DNA of 36,893 nucleotides, taken from contig JAGDZR010000027.1 in NCBI GenBank assembly GCA_049115695.1, forward strand, positions 1-36,893, read 5' to 3'. Position 1 is the stretch's first letter. Each line of letters begins with the position of its first letter. This document shows, in pieces, positions 8,689 through 16,134 of the stretch. The DNA comes from JAGDZR01 sp049115695. Its GTDB lineage: Bacteria; Bacteroidota; Bacteroidia; Cytophagales; Cyclobacteriaceae. A program made the translations under genes and the position numbers. The notes under the pieces are model-generated. The model was not told the DNA's origin, made no database searches, and saw only the letters and a program-made list of their open reading frames with translations.

Positions 8689-9177
8689 CTAGTAGAATTT
8701 TCCAGTAGCTTTATCGCGTTGAATGTCCGTTACGGATTTCACTATACCATGCATGGCAATATAAACCCCATTCGATAACACCTGTGTCGCAGCAATAGCT
8801 CCACCTACATTCAGCCCGGCATCTGTATTTGCAAATTGTGCTGGCCGCATGGCTCCTGTCAATACAATCGTTTTATTCGGAATTTGCGCTAGTAAGTATT
8901 GGCCCGTCTGGATTAACGTATCTGTGCCATGGGTAATGACGACACGATCATGAGGACTCTTGGAGATTAGGGTGACGAGTTTCTCTCGATCATTTGCATC
9001 GATCTCAAGACTGTCTTTTTTGAACGCCGTGATGATGTCGTATTCGAAAGAGGGGTTGAGTTTTTCAAGTAACGATTCTACGGCCGGATCACCGATCTCA
9101 AAGGCCCATCCTTTAGTAGTATGCGGATAGTCTTTGTCAATGGTTCCTCCGGTTTGAACAAAAAGTATCTTATTCAT
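8689..9177 (-). CDS. single-domain asparaginase-like protein
   Basis: The protein has 162 residues. The frame opens at a TTG at 9195, but the ATG at 9177 gives MNKILFVQTGGTIDK and avoids overlap with the upstream gene. It holds both asparaginase active-site motifs: TGGTID with the nucleophilic Thr, and VVITHGTDTLIQTGQYL with the HGTDT motif, followed by IVLTGAMRP. The ~150-residue C-terminal domain of normal L-asparaginases is absent and the protein ends in KATGKFY. Similar short asparaginase-domain proteins are known in several bacterial groups, so this is probably an intact subfamily rather than a broken gene. The substrate is uncertain. It is 11 bp after the AraC gene, a likely operon. Confidence 0.83.
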   Translation of the reverse strand: MNKILFVQTGGTIDKDYPHTTKGWAFEIGDPAVESLLEKLNPSFEYDIITAFKKDSLEIDANDREKLVTLISKSPHDRVVITHGTDTLIQTGQYLLAQIPNKTIVLTGAMRPAQFANTDAGLNVGGAIAATQVLSNGVYIAMHGIVKSVTDIQRDKATGKFY

Positions 9178-9188
9178 AAGTATCGAAA

Positions 9189-10043
9189 CTACCAATTATT
9201 TCTGGCATGAATAAAAGCGCTGGGCTCAGCATAGCCTAACAAATAGGCGATTTCTTTTGTTTGAAGCTGATCATTGGCACTAAGGAATTTATTCATTTCT
9301 GCTTTGATCTGATTGGTTAGTGCTCGGAAATTCGTTTGTGAATTTGTGAGTTTGCGTTGGAATGAGCGCAGGCTTAGTGCAAATTGAGTAGCTACTTCGT
9401 CGGCCGATGGTAGGGCAGGAGTGGCCATTTGCAAGACCATTTTTCTGACTCTTCCAGGAAAAGATTGATCAGAATTGTTGATCACCTGCATAAAAGCTGG
9501 TAATAAGTATTGAAAGTTAGTGATTCGCCCTTTGTTGATTTCACTAGAGTTTAGTGAAACGTTGATGATCCGTTTCTCGAGATTGAGAACTGCCTTGCCA
9601 TCAATCAATAACTCAATCTCACGATGAATGAAAACAGAAGAAGCATCCATGATAATTTTTTCAAACTGTGGGTCTCCGGTATAGGTAATATGGATGAGGT
9701 GAGAATTGCCTTTGCTTTGGTTATCTATGGCAACAACTGGAAAGTTTGTGTTTAAGTATTCCGCAAGAACCAATAGTGCCTGGGACATGGACTTGCATGA
9801 CAATGAAATTTCATAAATCAGCCCCATTGCATTTAAGTTCAGATATTTCCCGAAGGAGATTCCTAAGTCTGCATCATTCAAAATCGTCATGCTTTCACCC
9901 AGCATTTCATAGTATTGCTTGATGTGAATATGTTCTTGTTGAGCCATTAGCTTCATGTCCGAATCTAATTTAGTTGAGACCATTCCACGACAGTTTACAT
10001 AGGCGCCCAGATTGCATGGTATAGCGGAAGCAATTTGCATCAT
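9189..10043 (-). CDS. AraC family transcriptional regulator, short C-terminus
   Basis: The 284-residue protein has an N-terminal ligand-binding part of the OruR/ArgR-like AraC type (LGESMTILNDADLGISFGK is characteristic) and a C-terminal AraC DNA-binding domain. The first helix-turn-helix is ADEVATQFALSLRSFQRKL (about 214-232). The second is KEIAYLLGYAEPSAFIHARNNW, where the frame stops. Family members normally continue another ~10 residues after the Trp (TGxSPxxYR). A different frame just past the stop encodes GSFDTYE, too weak a match to prove a frameshift. It probably controls the asparaginase-like gene downstream (inference from position). Confidence 0.83.
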   Translation of the reverse strand: MMQIASAIPCNLGAYVNCRGMVSTKLDSDMKLMAQQEHIHIKQYYEMLGESMTILNDADLGISFGKYLNLNAMGLIYEISLSCKSMSQALLVLAEYLNTNFPVVAIDNQSKGNSHLIHITYTGDPQFEKIIMDASSVFIHREIELLIDGKAVLNLEKRIINVSLNSSEINKGRITNFQYLLPAFMQVINNSDQSFPGRVRKMVLQMATPALPSADEVATQFALSLRSFQRKLTNSQTNFRALTNQIKAEMNKFLSANDQLQTKEIAYLLGYAEPSAFIHARNNW

Positions 10044-10111
10044 GTAAAAATGGCGTAAAATATCAATTAAGTGATGGATTGGTTGGTGAAGTTTGCTGAA
10101 AAGTAACAGTT

Positions 10112-10477
10112 ATGACATTGTTGAAAAACACATTGAGAGCCAATGCCTTGAATGCATTTGCAAGTGGCAGTATTCTGATCCTATTTTCATCCAAATTGGC
10201 AAAATTTATCGGACTTGAGCAGTCTGAAGTTTTACTAGTACTTGGGGCCGTTTTGCTTGTTTTCGGCTCGTTTGTTTCATATTCAGTTAGACATCCTGGG
10301 AATCAACTTGTGATGAGCATCGTCATTCAGGATGCTTTATGGGTCGTTGTATCAGCGGCGATATTGATTTTTAATCCCTGGGGTTTTACGGACGGAGGTT
10401 TGATGCTTATTGGCGCGATGATGTTGCTTGTTGCTCTTTTTGCTGTCTTGCAATTTGTGGGTATTAAAAAAGGGTGA
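10112..10477 (+). CDS. small integral membrane protein, unknown function
   Basis: The protein has 121 residues with four hydrophobic segments of about 18-22 residues and short loops (around 12-33, 40-58, 67-87 and 95-116). It ends in a positively charged IKKG. I do not recognise the family with certainty; it resembles many small four-helix membrane proteins. It starts 68 bp from the divergent AraC gene, so it may be a target of that regulator. Its stop codon lies in the stem of a hairpin that serves the opposite strand. Confidence 0.65.
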   Translation: MTLLKNTLRANALNAFASGSILILFSSKLAKFIGLEQSEVLLVLGAVLLVFGSFVSYSVRHPGNQLVMSIVIQDALWVVVSAAILIFNPWGFTDGGLMLIGAMMLLVALFAVLQFVGIKKG

Positions 10478-10499
10478 GAACTTTTCAGTCACTCACCCT
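10465..10499 (-). terminator. rho-independent terminator of the GVxN-repeat protein gene
   Basis: Read on the minus strand, an 8-bp stem AGGGTGAG (10499-10492) and CTCACCCT (10478-10471) with a 13-base loop is directly followed by a run of T (complement of the A run 10466-10471). It lies 30 bp after the stop of the minus-strand gene ending at 10529. The left arm overlaps the final codons of the opposing plus-strand gene. Confidence 0.72.
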
Positions 10500-10528
10500 C
10501 AATTCAGGTGTTAATTTCAATTGGAACT

Positions 10529-11683
10529 TTAGAAAAACCTAAGCCCAACCTTATATCCTATCCACATTTTAAGCTCATTGCCATTGTTGTAGGTTCTATG
10601 GTTAAAGCCATCTGGGCCCAGGTTTGCAATTGGATTGTCAGTAGGATCGTCATCCAATTCGGCTAGAAAAATGTTAAGTGAAGGTCCGCCATAAACTGAG
10701 ATATACTTATTCAATCTATATCCCGCAGTGAGCTGAACTTTATTGAGAGAGTACTCGCCACGAAGTTGGGGTCGTTGAGTTAATTGGATCATGTGAGTAC
10801 TTGCCTCAATGCTGGCAAGGAGGTTAGGGACAGGTGTGTTAAAGGATGTTCCTAAGCCTGCTCCTGAACTCCAGAATTGTTGTGATTTGATACCAAATGA
10901 GACAAGTGAATATAATCGATCAGTACCCCCTCTATAAGTGAAGTTGTAGTCCATGATATCTTCGTGACTCAGTTCGACACTATGAACACCTGATCGGATA
11001 AAGTTGAATAAACCGATAGTAACACCATCCACTGAATCCGCAATGTTAATTACACCTAGCTGCAGACCTTTCACGTTTTTGCTCACATTGATAACTCCTG
11101 AAATTTGTGCACCTTCCATTCTTTCAGTAGCAACATTTACTACGCCACTTAATTGTAACCCTTTTGATACTTTGCTGAAGTTAGTAACACCAGCTATCTG
11201 AGTGCCGGCAGAATCCAATGTAAAGTTGGCTACTCCGGTTAATTGTACTCCGGCTATTGACTTAGCTGCGTTGAATACACCCGAGATCTGTCCGCCCTGA
11301 GCGGTACCTTTTATTATGTTTGATACGCCAGCTAGTTGCGCACCTTTTAAGGTGCCAAGGCCTGTGTTATGGACACCTGCTATTTGGATGCCGTCGATAT
11401 TGCCGCCAATTAGATTGGAAACTCCGGAGATTTGAGAGCCTTTCATATAACCATGTTCAATGTTAAATACTCCTCCGATTTCAAATCCATTCAACCCGTG
11501 GATATTACCTCCAATGATGTTGAATGAGAAGTTGCAGTCTAAATCCTTGCTATTGATTCCTGCTGTCCCAAACCCAGGAAGAAATGAAACCTGAAATGGT
11601 TTTGTGGTGGTAGCATTTGACTGTTGTGCCATTGATGCTGCGGCAATGGTTAGTCCGAGTAATACGATTAATAACTTTTTCAT
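10529..11683 (-). CDS. outer-membrane-like protein with GVxN surface repeats (LA_2272-like)
   Basis: The protein has 384 residues and a Sec signal peptide ending ASMAQQ. Residues about 57-232 consist of roughly eleven repeats of ~16-18 residues with the core G-x-Q-(I/L)-(A/S/T)-G-V-x-N, such as GIQIAGVHN, GAQLAGVSN and GLQLSGVVN. The regular spacing suggests stacked beta strands. The last ~150 residues look like amphipathic beta strands and end in GLRFF, as in outer membrane barrels. It resembles the LA_2272-type surface repeat proteins, recalled from memory; function unknown. The repeats share GVxN with pentapeptide-like solenoids but do not follow the A(D/N)LxX rule. A minus-strand terminator follows it. 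Confidence 0.72.
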   Translation of the reverse strand: MKKLLIVLLGLTIAAASMAQQSNATTTKPFQVSFLPGFGTAGINSKDLDCNFSFNIIGGNIHGLNGFEIGGVFNIEHGYMKGSQISGVSNLIGGNIDGIQIAGVHNTGLGTLKGAQLAGVSNIIKGTAQGGQISGVFNAAKSIAGVQLTGVANFTLDSAGTQIAGVTNFSKVSKGLQLSGVVNVATERMEGAQISGVINVSKNVKGLQLGVINIADSVDGVTIGLFNFIRSGVHSVELSHEDIMDYNFTYRGGTDRLYSLVSFGIKSQQFWSSGAGLGTSFNTPVPNLLASIEASTHMIQLTQRPQLRGEYSLNKVQLTAGYRLNKYISVYGGPSLNIFLAELDDDPTDNPIANLGPDGFNHRTYNNGNELKMWIGYKVGLRFF

Positions 11684-13003
11684 AATCCTTTATTTTTTGG
11701 TTTTGATGTCTCTATGGAAACTAAGTGAGCATATACCCCCATGTAGGATTAAATATATTTTTAAGAATTCCTTTTATGATATTTCAGAAAGGTTAGTAAA
11801 TGATAGTTGATTGTTGGTCTTATGACCAACAATGGTGGCAAGAACTGGTGGTTGTGAGCGATGAATTGAATGCTCCTAATGGTCGAGATTAATATCAATG
11901 AAATCGTCATCACGAGAGTAACGAAGCGATCTGCCTTGTGAAGAGGATTTAATTCGGCAATTACCGCAACTGGTTGTAGGTTTTAGCTATGACTTGCTTT
12001 GATTAGTTTGAAACAAAAAAGGAACTGGCGGATGTGAGAGATGAGCAGATTTCTCCCTACGGTCGAAATGACGATTGTGTCTTTTTTCGCATTTGAGTAA
12101 GAGCCAATCAATGCCACTCCTTTCCATGTCATGCTGAAGAATGAGGCATCTAATTGCCTACTTTAATCAAATGGAGTACTATTCTTAGCTTGTCTTTGTG
12201 ACTCTGGCTCATTGTTGGTCTTATGACCAACAATGGTGGCAAGAACTGGTGGTTGTGAGAGATGAATTGAATTCTCCCGATGGTCGAGATTAATATCAAT
12301 GAAATCGTCATCGCGAGAGTAACGAAGCGATCTACCTTGTGAAGAGGATTTAATTCGGCAATGACCGCAACTGGTTGTAGGTTTTAGCTATGACTTGCCT
12401 TGATTAGTTTGAAACAAAAAAGGAACTGGCGGATGTGAGAGATGAGTAGATTTCTCCCTACGGTCGAAATGACGATTGTGTCTTTTTTCGCATTTGAGTA
12501 AGAGTCAATCAATGTCACTCCTTTCCAAGTCAAGCTGAAGAATGAGGCGTCTAATTGCCTGCTTTAATCAAATGGAGGAATATTCTTAGCTTGTCTTTGT
12601 GACTCTGGCTTATTGTTGGTCTTATGACCAACAATGGTGGCAAGAATTGAAGGTTGTGAGCGATGAATTGAATTCTCCTGATGGTCGAGATTAATATCAA
12701 TGAAATCGTCATCGCGAGAGTAACGTAGCGATCTGCCTTGTGAAGAGGATTCAATTCGGCAATGACCGCAACTAGTCGTAGGTTTTAACTATGACTTGCC
12801 TTGATTAGTTTGTAACTAAAAAAGAGTTGGCGGTTGTGAGAGATGAATAGATTTCTCCCGATGGTCGAAATGGCAATTGTGCTTTGTTTTTCTAGTTAGT
12901 TTGGGTGGTTGCGTTCTTTCCAACGAAATGGTCGTTCAGAGATGAAGCATTAATTCATCGGTTGAATGAATGGCGTTAATTACATCGTGTAAAATGATAT
13001 CAA
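11684..13003. other. 1.3-kb region without credible genes, filled by repeats
   Basis: No convincing coding region was found on either strand between the GVxN-repeat gene and the DMT transporter. The short open frames here (for example 12551-12754 on the minus strand) lie inside the repeat units and are not conserved as frames between copies. Bases 11684-11810 are AT-rich leader of the minus-strand gene; 11811 to about 12973 is the repeat array. Confidence 0.75.
11811..12973. repeat. tandem array of about three 401-bp repeat units
   Basis: Unit 1 runs 11811-12211, unit 2 runs 12212-12612, and unit 3 starts at 12613. Units 1 and 2 are both 401 bp; by hand I count about 18 substitutions and no insertions or deletions between them. 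Unit 3 is recognisable to about 12880 and then diverges strongly, with traces to about 12973. Every unit starts with the same perfect 9-bp inverted repeat (arms TTGTTGGTC and GACCAACAA, loop TTAT). Inside each unit are two related sub-blocks (AACTGGTGG... and AACTGGCGG...) about 180 bp apart and GTCAT/ATCT-type motifs in alternating orientation. Confidence 0.9.
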
Positions 13004-13888
13004 TTACACTCCTTTCGATCTAATCGATACTACACCTTCTACAATAGTCGTAGACAGTATCAATGCTCCTCCAAGGATAATATTGCCGTCAGGCACTTCT
13101 GACAGAATCAGGAATCCCAATACAATGCCAAATAGAGGAGTTAGGTTGGATAGGATGCTGACCGTAGTTATCGAAAAGAATTTGAAACTCTTGATGAAGA
13201 GTGTATGTCCCGCGGCTGTCGTGAACAGCCCCAATGCCAGCAGTCCTATTAGGTTCTGTTGCGTTGTTATCCCAGAGTATTTGACATCTTCTGCCAGGAA
13301 AAAGGGCCAAAAGAACACTATGATGATCACTAGCTGATACAGCATCATGACAGTCCCACTAATCCCGGCAATGTTCTTTTTTAATAGAATATTGCGCACC
13401 GCATATGCAGTTGCTGATCCTACACCGATCAGTATGCCAATGGTGTATTCATTTTCAAATGAAAACTCAGGAACCAGTTGGAATACTCCAAAGAGAGCAA
13501 TCATTGCAAGCGGAATATGCCGTTTTTCAAGTTTTACTTTGAGTATTAGTGGTTCTAACAACGCCGTGATCATGGGGTAAGTGAACAGCGAAAGCATACC
13601 GATCGCCACGGTAGAAAATTTAAGAGCATAGAAGTAGCTGATCCAGTGAATGCCCATGAAAATACCTGCTGCAAAGACAATTTTAAAGTCTCGACCCCAT
13701 CCAAGCCAGATCTTCTTGCCACTCGAGATAGCCAATACAGCTAATACAATCCCGGCGATGACACACCTCATCCATATAGTAAAGGCAGGTGGTAGCGATA
13801 TGAATCGACCCAGTGCACCTGACGAACTCATGATGAGAATAGCGAGGCAGAGTTGAATGACGTTTGAAGTGGATGCTTTTTCGTGCAC
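13004..13888 (-). CDS. EamA/DMT family transporter
   Basis: The 294-residue protein has about ten hydrophobic segments in two homologous halves, the EamA duplication. Typical traits are the Gly/Ser-rich SSSGALGRFISLPP opening, AFTIWMRCVIAG in helix 2, and SNLTPLFGIVLGFLILSE in the second half. The start is GTG; an internal ATG would remove part of helix 1. Members move amino acids, nucleotide-derived compounds or other metabolites, usually outward; the substrate cannot be read from sequence. It follows plsC by 30 bp on the same strand and is probably co-transcribed. Confidence 0.85.
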   Translation of the reverse strand: MHEKASTSNVIQLCLAILIMSSSGALGRFISLPPAFTIWMRCVIAGIVLAVLAISSGKKIWLGWGRDFKIVFAAGIFMGIHWISYFYALKFSTVAIGMLSLFTYPMITALLEPLILKVKLEKRHIPLAMIALFGVFQLVPEFSFENEYTIGILIGVGSATAYAVRNILLKKNIAGISGTVMMLYQLVIIIVFFWPFFLAEDVKYSGITTQQNLIGLLALGLFTTAAGHTLFIKSFKFFSITTVSILSNLTPLFGIVLGFLILSEVPDGNIILGGALILSTTIVEGVVSIRSKGV

Positions 13889-13918
13889 AACAATATTTTG
13901 CGCAATGTTAAGCTGTTT

Positions 13919-14650
13919 CTATTGACCAAGCGAAGTTTTAATGCGCTCTTCAATCATGGAAATGATGATATCTAAACTTTGACCTGATGATTGGATGGGA
14001 TCAAGCGCCGAATATTTCAAGTGCACGCCTAGTTTGAGTGGAAATATCCCATTGGAAAATAGTTTATGATTTCCATCTATGACAAAGGGTACAATGAGGG
14101 CGTCTGGTATGGCTTCCATTATGGCCTTCAGTCCTCCTGGTTTGAAAGGCTTAAGCTGACCTGTTGTGCTTCGTGTACCTTCCGGGTAAATACATGCTGA
14201 GTAGTTTTTCTCGGCTACCCATTGTCCCCATTCTGTGATCTGTTGGACCGCTTTTGATCCTTTCTTTCTATCAATCAGCAGCGCACCACTTTTTCGAAGG
14301 TTATAGCTGATACTTGGAATCCCTTTACCCAATTCTTTCTTAGAAATGAATTTTAAATGATGGTGCCGAAACCCCCATATCGCAGCTGGAATATCAAACA
14401 TGCTCTGATGATTCGACACCACTATCAATGATCGATCTTTGGGAAGGTGCTCAAGTCCGCTAAAAGTTACCTTTGAACCAAGTAGTCTCAAGTTTGCTAC
14501 TAAGCACAAGTTGAGCAAATCAACACTTCGCTTATGCGGACCATATCCGCCAAGGTGATAACAAATGAATTGGATGGGATGAAAAAGACCTAACGTAAGA
14601 CCGAAAAAGAAATAGAATAGGATACTTGGTATAATGGCCAAAACACGCAT
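13919..14650 (-). CDS. plsC: 1-acyl-sn-glycerol-3-phosphate acyltransferase (PlsC family)
   Basis: The 243-residue protein contains the acyltransferase motif NHQSMFD (the HX4D catalytic pair, His81 and Asp86), then KELGKGIPSI, then YPEGTRS near residues 155-161, the glycerol-phosphate-binding block. An N-terminal hydrophobic helix (about 1-30) anchors it in the inner membrane. Its reaction is transfer of an acyl chain to lysophosphatidic acid to make phosphatidic acid in phospholipid synthesis. Bacteroidota often have several paralogs, so this may not be the only PlsC. A 10-bp inverted repeat lies in the leader just before the start codon. Confidence 0.9.
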   Translation of the reverse strand: MRVLAIIPSILFYFFFGLTLGLFHPIQFICYHLGGYGPHKRSVDLLNLCLVANLRLLGSKVTFSGLEHLPKDRSLIVVSNHQSMFDIPAAIWGFRHHHLKFISKKELGKGIPSISYNLRKSGALLIDRKKGSKAVQQITEWGQWVAEKNYSACIYPEGTRSTTGQLKPFKPGGLKAIMEAIPDALIVPFVIDGNHKLFSNGIFPLKLGVHLKYSALDPIQSSGQSLDIIISMIEERIKTSLGQ

Positions 14651-14653
14651 ATT

Positions 14654-14704
14654 GGGTGAGTTGATTTTGATGCGAATTTAATTGATCAATGGCACAACTC
14701 ACCC
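14654..14704 (-). promoter_or_regulatory. inverted repeat in the plsC leader
   Basis: GGGTGAGTTG (14654-14663) and CAACTCACCC (14695-14704) form a perfect 10-bp inverted repeat separated by 31 bases that include the palindrome ATTGATCAAT. The proximal arm ends 3 bases before the plsC ATG, so a folded leader would hide the ribosome binding region. No T run follows on either strand, which argues against a simple terminator for the upstream oxidoreductase gene. Confidence 0.4.
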
Positions 14705-14749
14705 CGGATTTATGAGTTGTCAGGTGATTTTATAACCGTTCATTTTTCA

Positions 14750-15328
14750 CTAAACCAATCTCATCCCCATTTTTTTCGTGCGATCAAGCCACTTTGCTCG
14801 AAATTGATCAGTAGAGTTTTTAATGGGTCCAATACTTGTGCTTTTTACTTTTGTCACTCCGATGAACTGGAAAGTCAACTTTTTAATGGCGTTCATGCTG
14901 GGGCGATTGTAAATCAGTCGGTAGTACCAACCCGGCTGATCCATGGTAGCGATGATTCTGGCTGATTTTCCTTTTAATAGTTTGTCCCACCAAAGTGAGT
15001 TTTCGCGCTTCTGAAAAGCAAAGCCCGGAAGTAGAATACGATCAAAAAATCCCTTGAGTAGTGCTGGTACAGAGCCCCACCAAACGGGGTGGATCAATAC
15101 GATATGATCTGCCCATTTAATTTTTTCCTGGGCGTCCAACAGGTCGGGTTCTAGTTCTGTCCTTTTGCGGTAACCATATTGAAGATTCGGGTTGAAGTCT
15201 AGTTCACTGATGTTGATTTCCTTGACTTCAGCTCCGGCTTCCACAGCCCCTTTGTAGTATGCTTTTGCTAATGCCTGGTTATAGCTCTCTTTGTCCGGGT
15301 GGCCTTGAATAATGAGTGTCTTTTTCAT
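14750..15328 (-). CDS. NAD(P)H-dependent flavin oxidoreductase (flavodoxin-like fold)
   Basis: The 192-residue protein starts MKKTLIIQGHPDKESYNQAL, the FMN/FAD-binding first strand and loop of the NQO1/KefF/MdaB group. It continues with ADHIVLIHPVWWGSVPALLKG (about 73-93) and the FFDRILLPGFAF loop, all diagnostic for this family. It reduces quinones or similar electrophiles with two electrons from NAD(P)H in the cytosol. The Crp/Fnr-type gene lies 96 bp upstream on the same strand and may regulate it. A TAGTTTTG promoter core lies about 22 bp upstream of the start, which suggests its own promoter. Confidence 0.88.
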   Translation of the reverse strand: MKKTLIIQGHPDKESYNQALAKAYYKGAVEAGAEVKEINISELDFNPNLQYGYRKRTELEPDLLDAQEKIKWADHIVLIHPVWWGSVPALLKGFFDRILLPGFAFQKRENSLWWDKLLKGKSARIIATMDQPGWYYRLIYNRPSMNAIKKLTFQFIGVTKVKSTSIGPIKNSTDQFRAKWLDRTKKMGMRLV

Positions 15329-15350
15329 AGTCTTGCATTTTTTGATAACT

Positions 15351-15358
15351 CAAAACTA
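15351..15358 (-). promoter_or_regulatory. Bacteroidota -7 promoter core for the oxidoreductase gene
   Basis: On the minus strand TAGTTTTG matches the TAnnTTTG core used by the Bacteroidota housekeeping sigma factor, about 22 bases upstream of the ATG at 15328. No clear -33 TTG was found at the expected spacing. Confidence 0.35.
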
Positions 15359-15395
15359 TAATGGTCAAGTGCTTAATCTCTTTGACAAAAATCAA

Positions 15396-15412
15396 AAACG
15401 ATTTGATCGTTT
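15396..15412 (-). terminator. possible terminator or operator between Crp/Fnr gene and oxidoreductase gene
   Basis: A 7-bp inverted repeat, AAACGAT (15396-15402) and ATCGTTT (15406-15412), with a 3-base loop lies 12 bp after the stop of the Crp/Fnr gene. Read on the minus strand it is followed by TT, then GATTTTTG. The stem is GC-poor, so an operator in the promoter region of the oxidoreductase is equally possible. Confidence 0.35.
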
Positions 15413-15424
15413 CATTTTGTTAAA

Positions 15425-16000
15425 TCAGTTTTTTATGCCACGAATTCTGCTGAGTGTTTCCTGGGTCATGCCCAAATAACTGGCAATCTGACCGAGAGGT
15501 GCTCGATGCAAGAGACTAGGTTTCAGTTCGGCTATCTTTTCGTAACGCTCATGAGTGGTTAGGAATTGCAGCATTTCGACGCGATCCACCAAATCAAAAT
15601 ATGCACCAGTAAGCACTAATCTGACAATGCGCTCAAAGCTGTGAAATTGATCCAGGAATTCATTCATGACATCATAGCTGATGCTGTTTACGAGTGAGTC
15701 TTCTATCGCCTCGATACCATACTTGCTTGGCGTTCGCTGGAAAAAACTATCAATACCTGTGATGTGCTCTCCTTCAAAGGCAAACCAACATGTGACTTCC
15801 TTGTAGTCTCTCATGTAAAATGAGCGCATCAGTCCTTGCTCAATGAAATATAGTTTATTTGAAGTTTCACCTTCTTTTAAGACCGTCTCACCTTTGTTGA
15901 TATGCTCTGTTTCAATCGATTTCTGAAAACGTTCTAATAGTTCCTGATCATCAGAATGATCCAAGATTAATTGGGTTAGTGAGTTATTTGTCATGAGCAT
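15425..16000 (-). CDS. Crp/Fnr family transcriptional regulator
   Basis: The 191-residue protein has a cyclic-nucleotide-binding-like beta barrel (about 20-115; KGETVLKEGETSNKLYFIEQGLMRSFY is the typical second strand pair). It ends with a winged-helix piece, LGQIASYLGMTQETLSRIRG, whose recognition helix is of Crp type. It lacks the Cys residues of an Fnr Fe-S sensor and the classical cAMP pocket is not evident, as in many Bacteroidota Crp-like regulators of unknown ligand. Two ATGs (16000 and 15994) are possible. It precedes the oxidoreductase gene on the same strand and is divergent from the lipoprotein/T9SS operon. Confidence 0.88.
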   Translation of the reverse strand: MLMTNNSLTQLILDHSDDQELLERFQKSIETEHINKGETVLKEGETSNKLYFIEQGLMRSFYMRDYKEVTCWFAFEGEHITGIDSFFQRTPSKYGIEAIEDSLVNSISYDVMNEFLDQFHSFERIVRLVLTGAYFDLVDRVEMLQFLTTHERYEKIAELKPSLLHRAPLGQIASYLGMTQETLSRIRGIKN

Positions 16001-16061
16001 CTGATTTTATGGTTAAGATAAATTTGTCGACTCGATTTCTTGGATGATATCAACATAATCC

Positions 16062-16101
16062 TTGTGGATTTTGTGAAAAAGTAATTTACTTTAATCCACA
16101 A
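16062..16101. promoter_or_regulatory. nested inverted repeats between divergent genes
   Basis: TTGTGGATT (16062-16070) pairs with AATCCACAA (16093-16101). Inside, AAAGTAA (16078-16084) pairs with TTACTTT (16086-16092) around one base. The element lies between the Crp/Fnr gene start (16000) and the lipoprotein start (16135), so an operator for the divergent pair is plausible. It does not resemble the TGTGA-TCACA Crp site closely. Confidence 0.4.
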
Positions 16102-16134
16102 CATTTTCTGATTAGATAAATTTTTCGAATTCAA

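Noticed and set aside
8689..9177. Pseudogene interpretation of the short asparaginase
   Set aside because: Both active-site motifs are intact, the frame is unbroken, and single-domain asparaginase-like proteins of this size are known.
9180..9191. Frameshift at the end of the AraC gene
   Set aside because: The alternative frame (GSFDTYE) matches the expected tail only loosely and there is no homopolymer to explain a shift; kept as a possible truncation only.
12551..12754. Open frame on the minus strand in the repeat array
   Set aside because: It spans the junction of repeat units 2 and 3 and has no recognisable protein features or equivalent frame at the junction of units 1 and 2.
11811..12973. 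CRISPR or insertion sequence interpretation of the repeats
   Set aside because: Unit length is 401 bp and contiguous, without short spacers, and there is no transposase frame or terminal inverted repeat pair.
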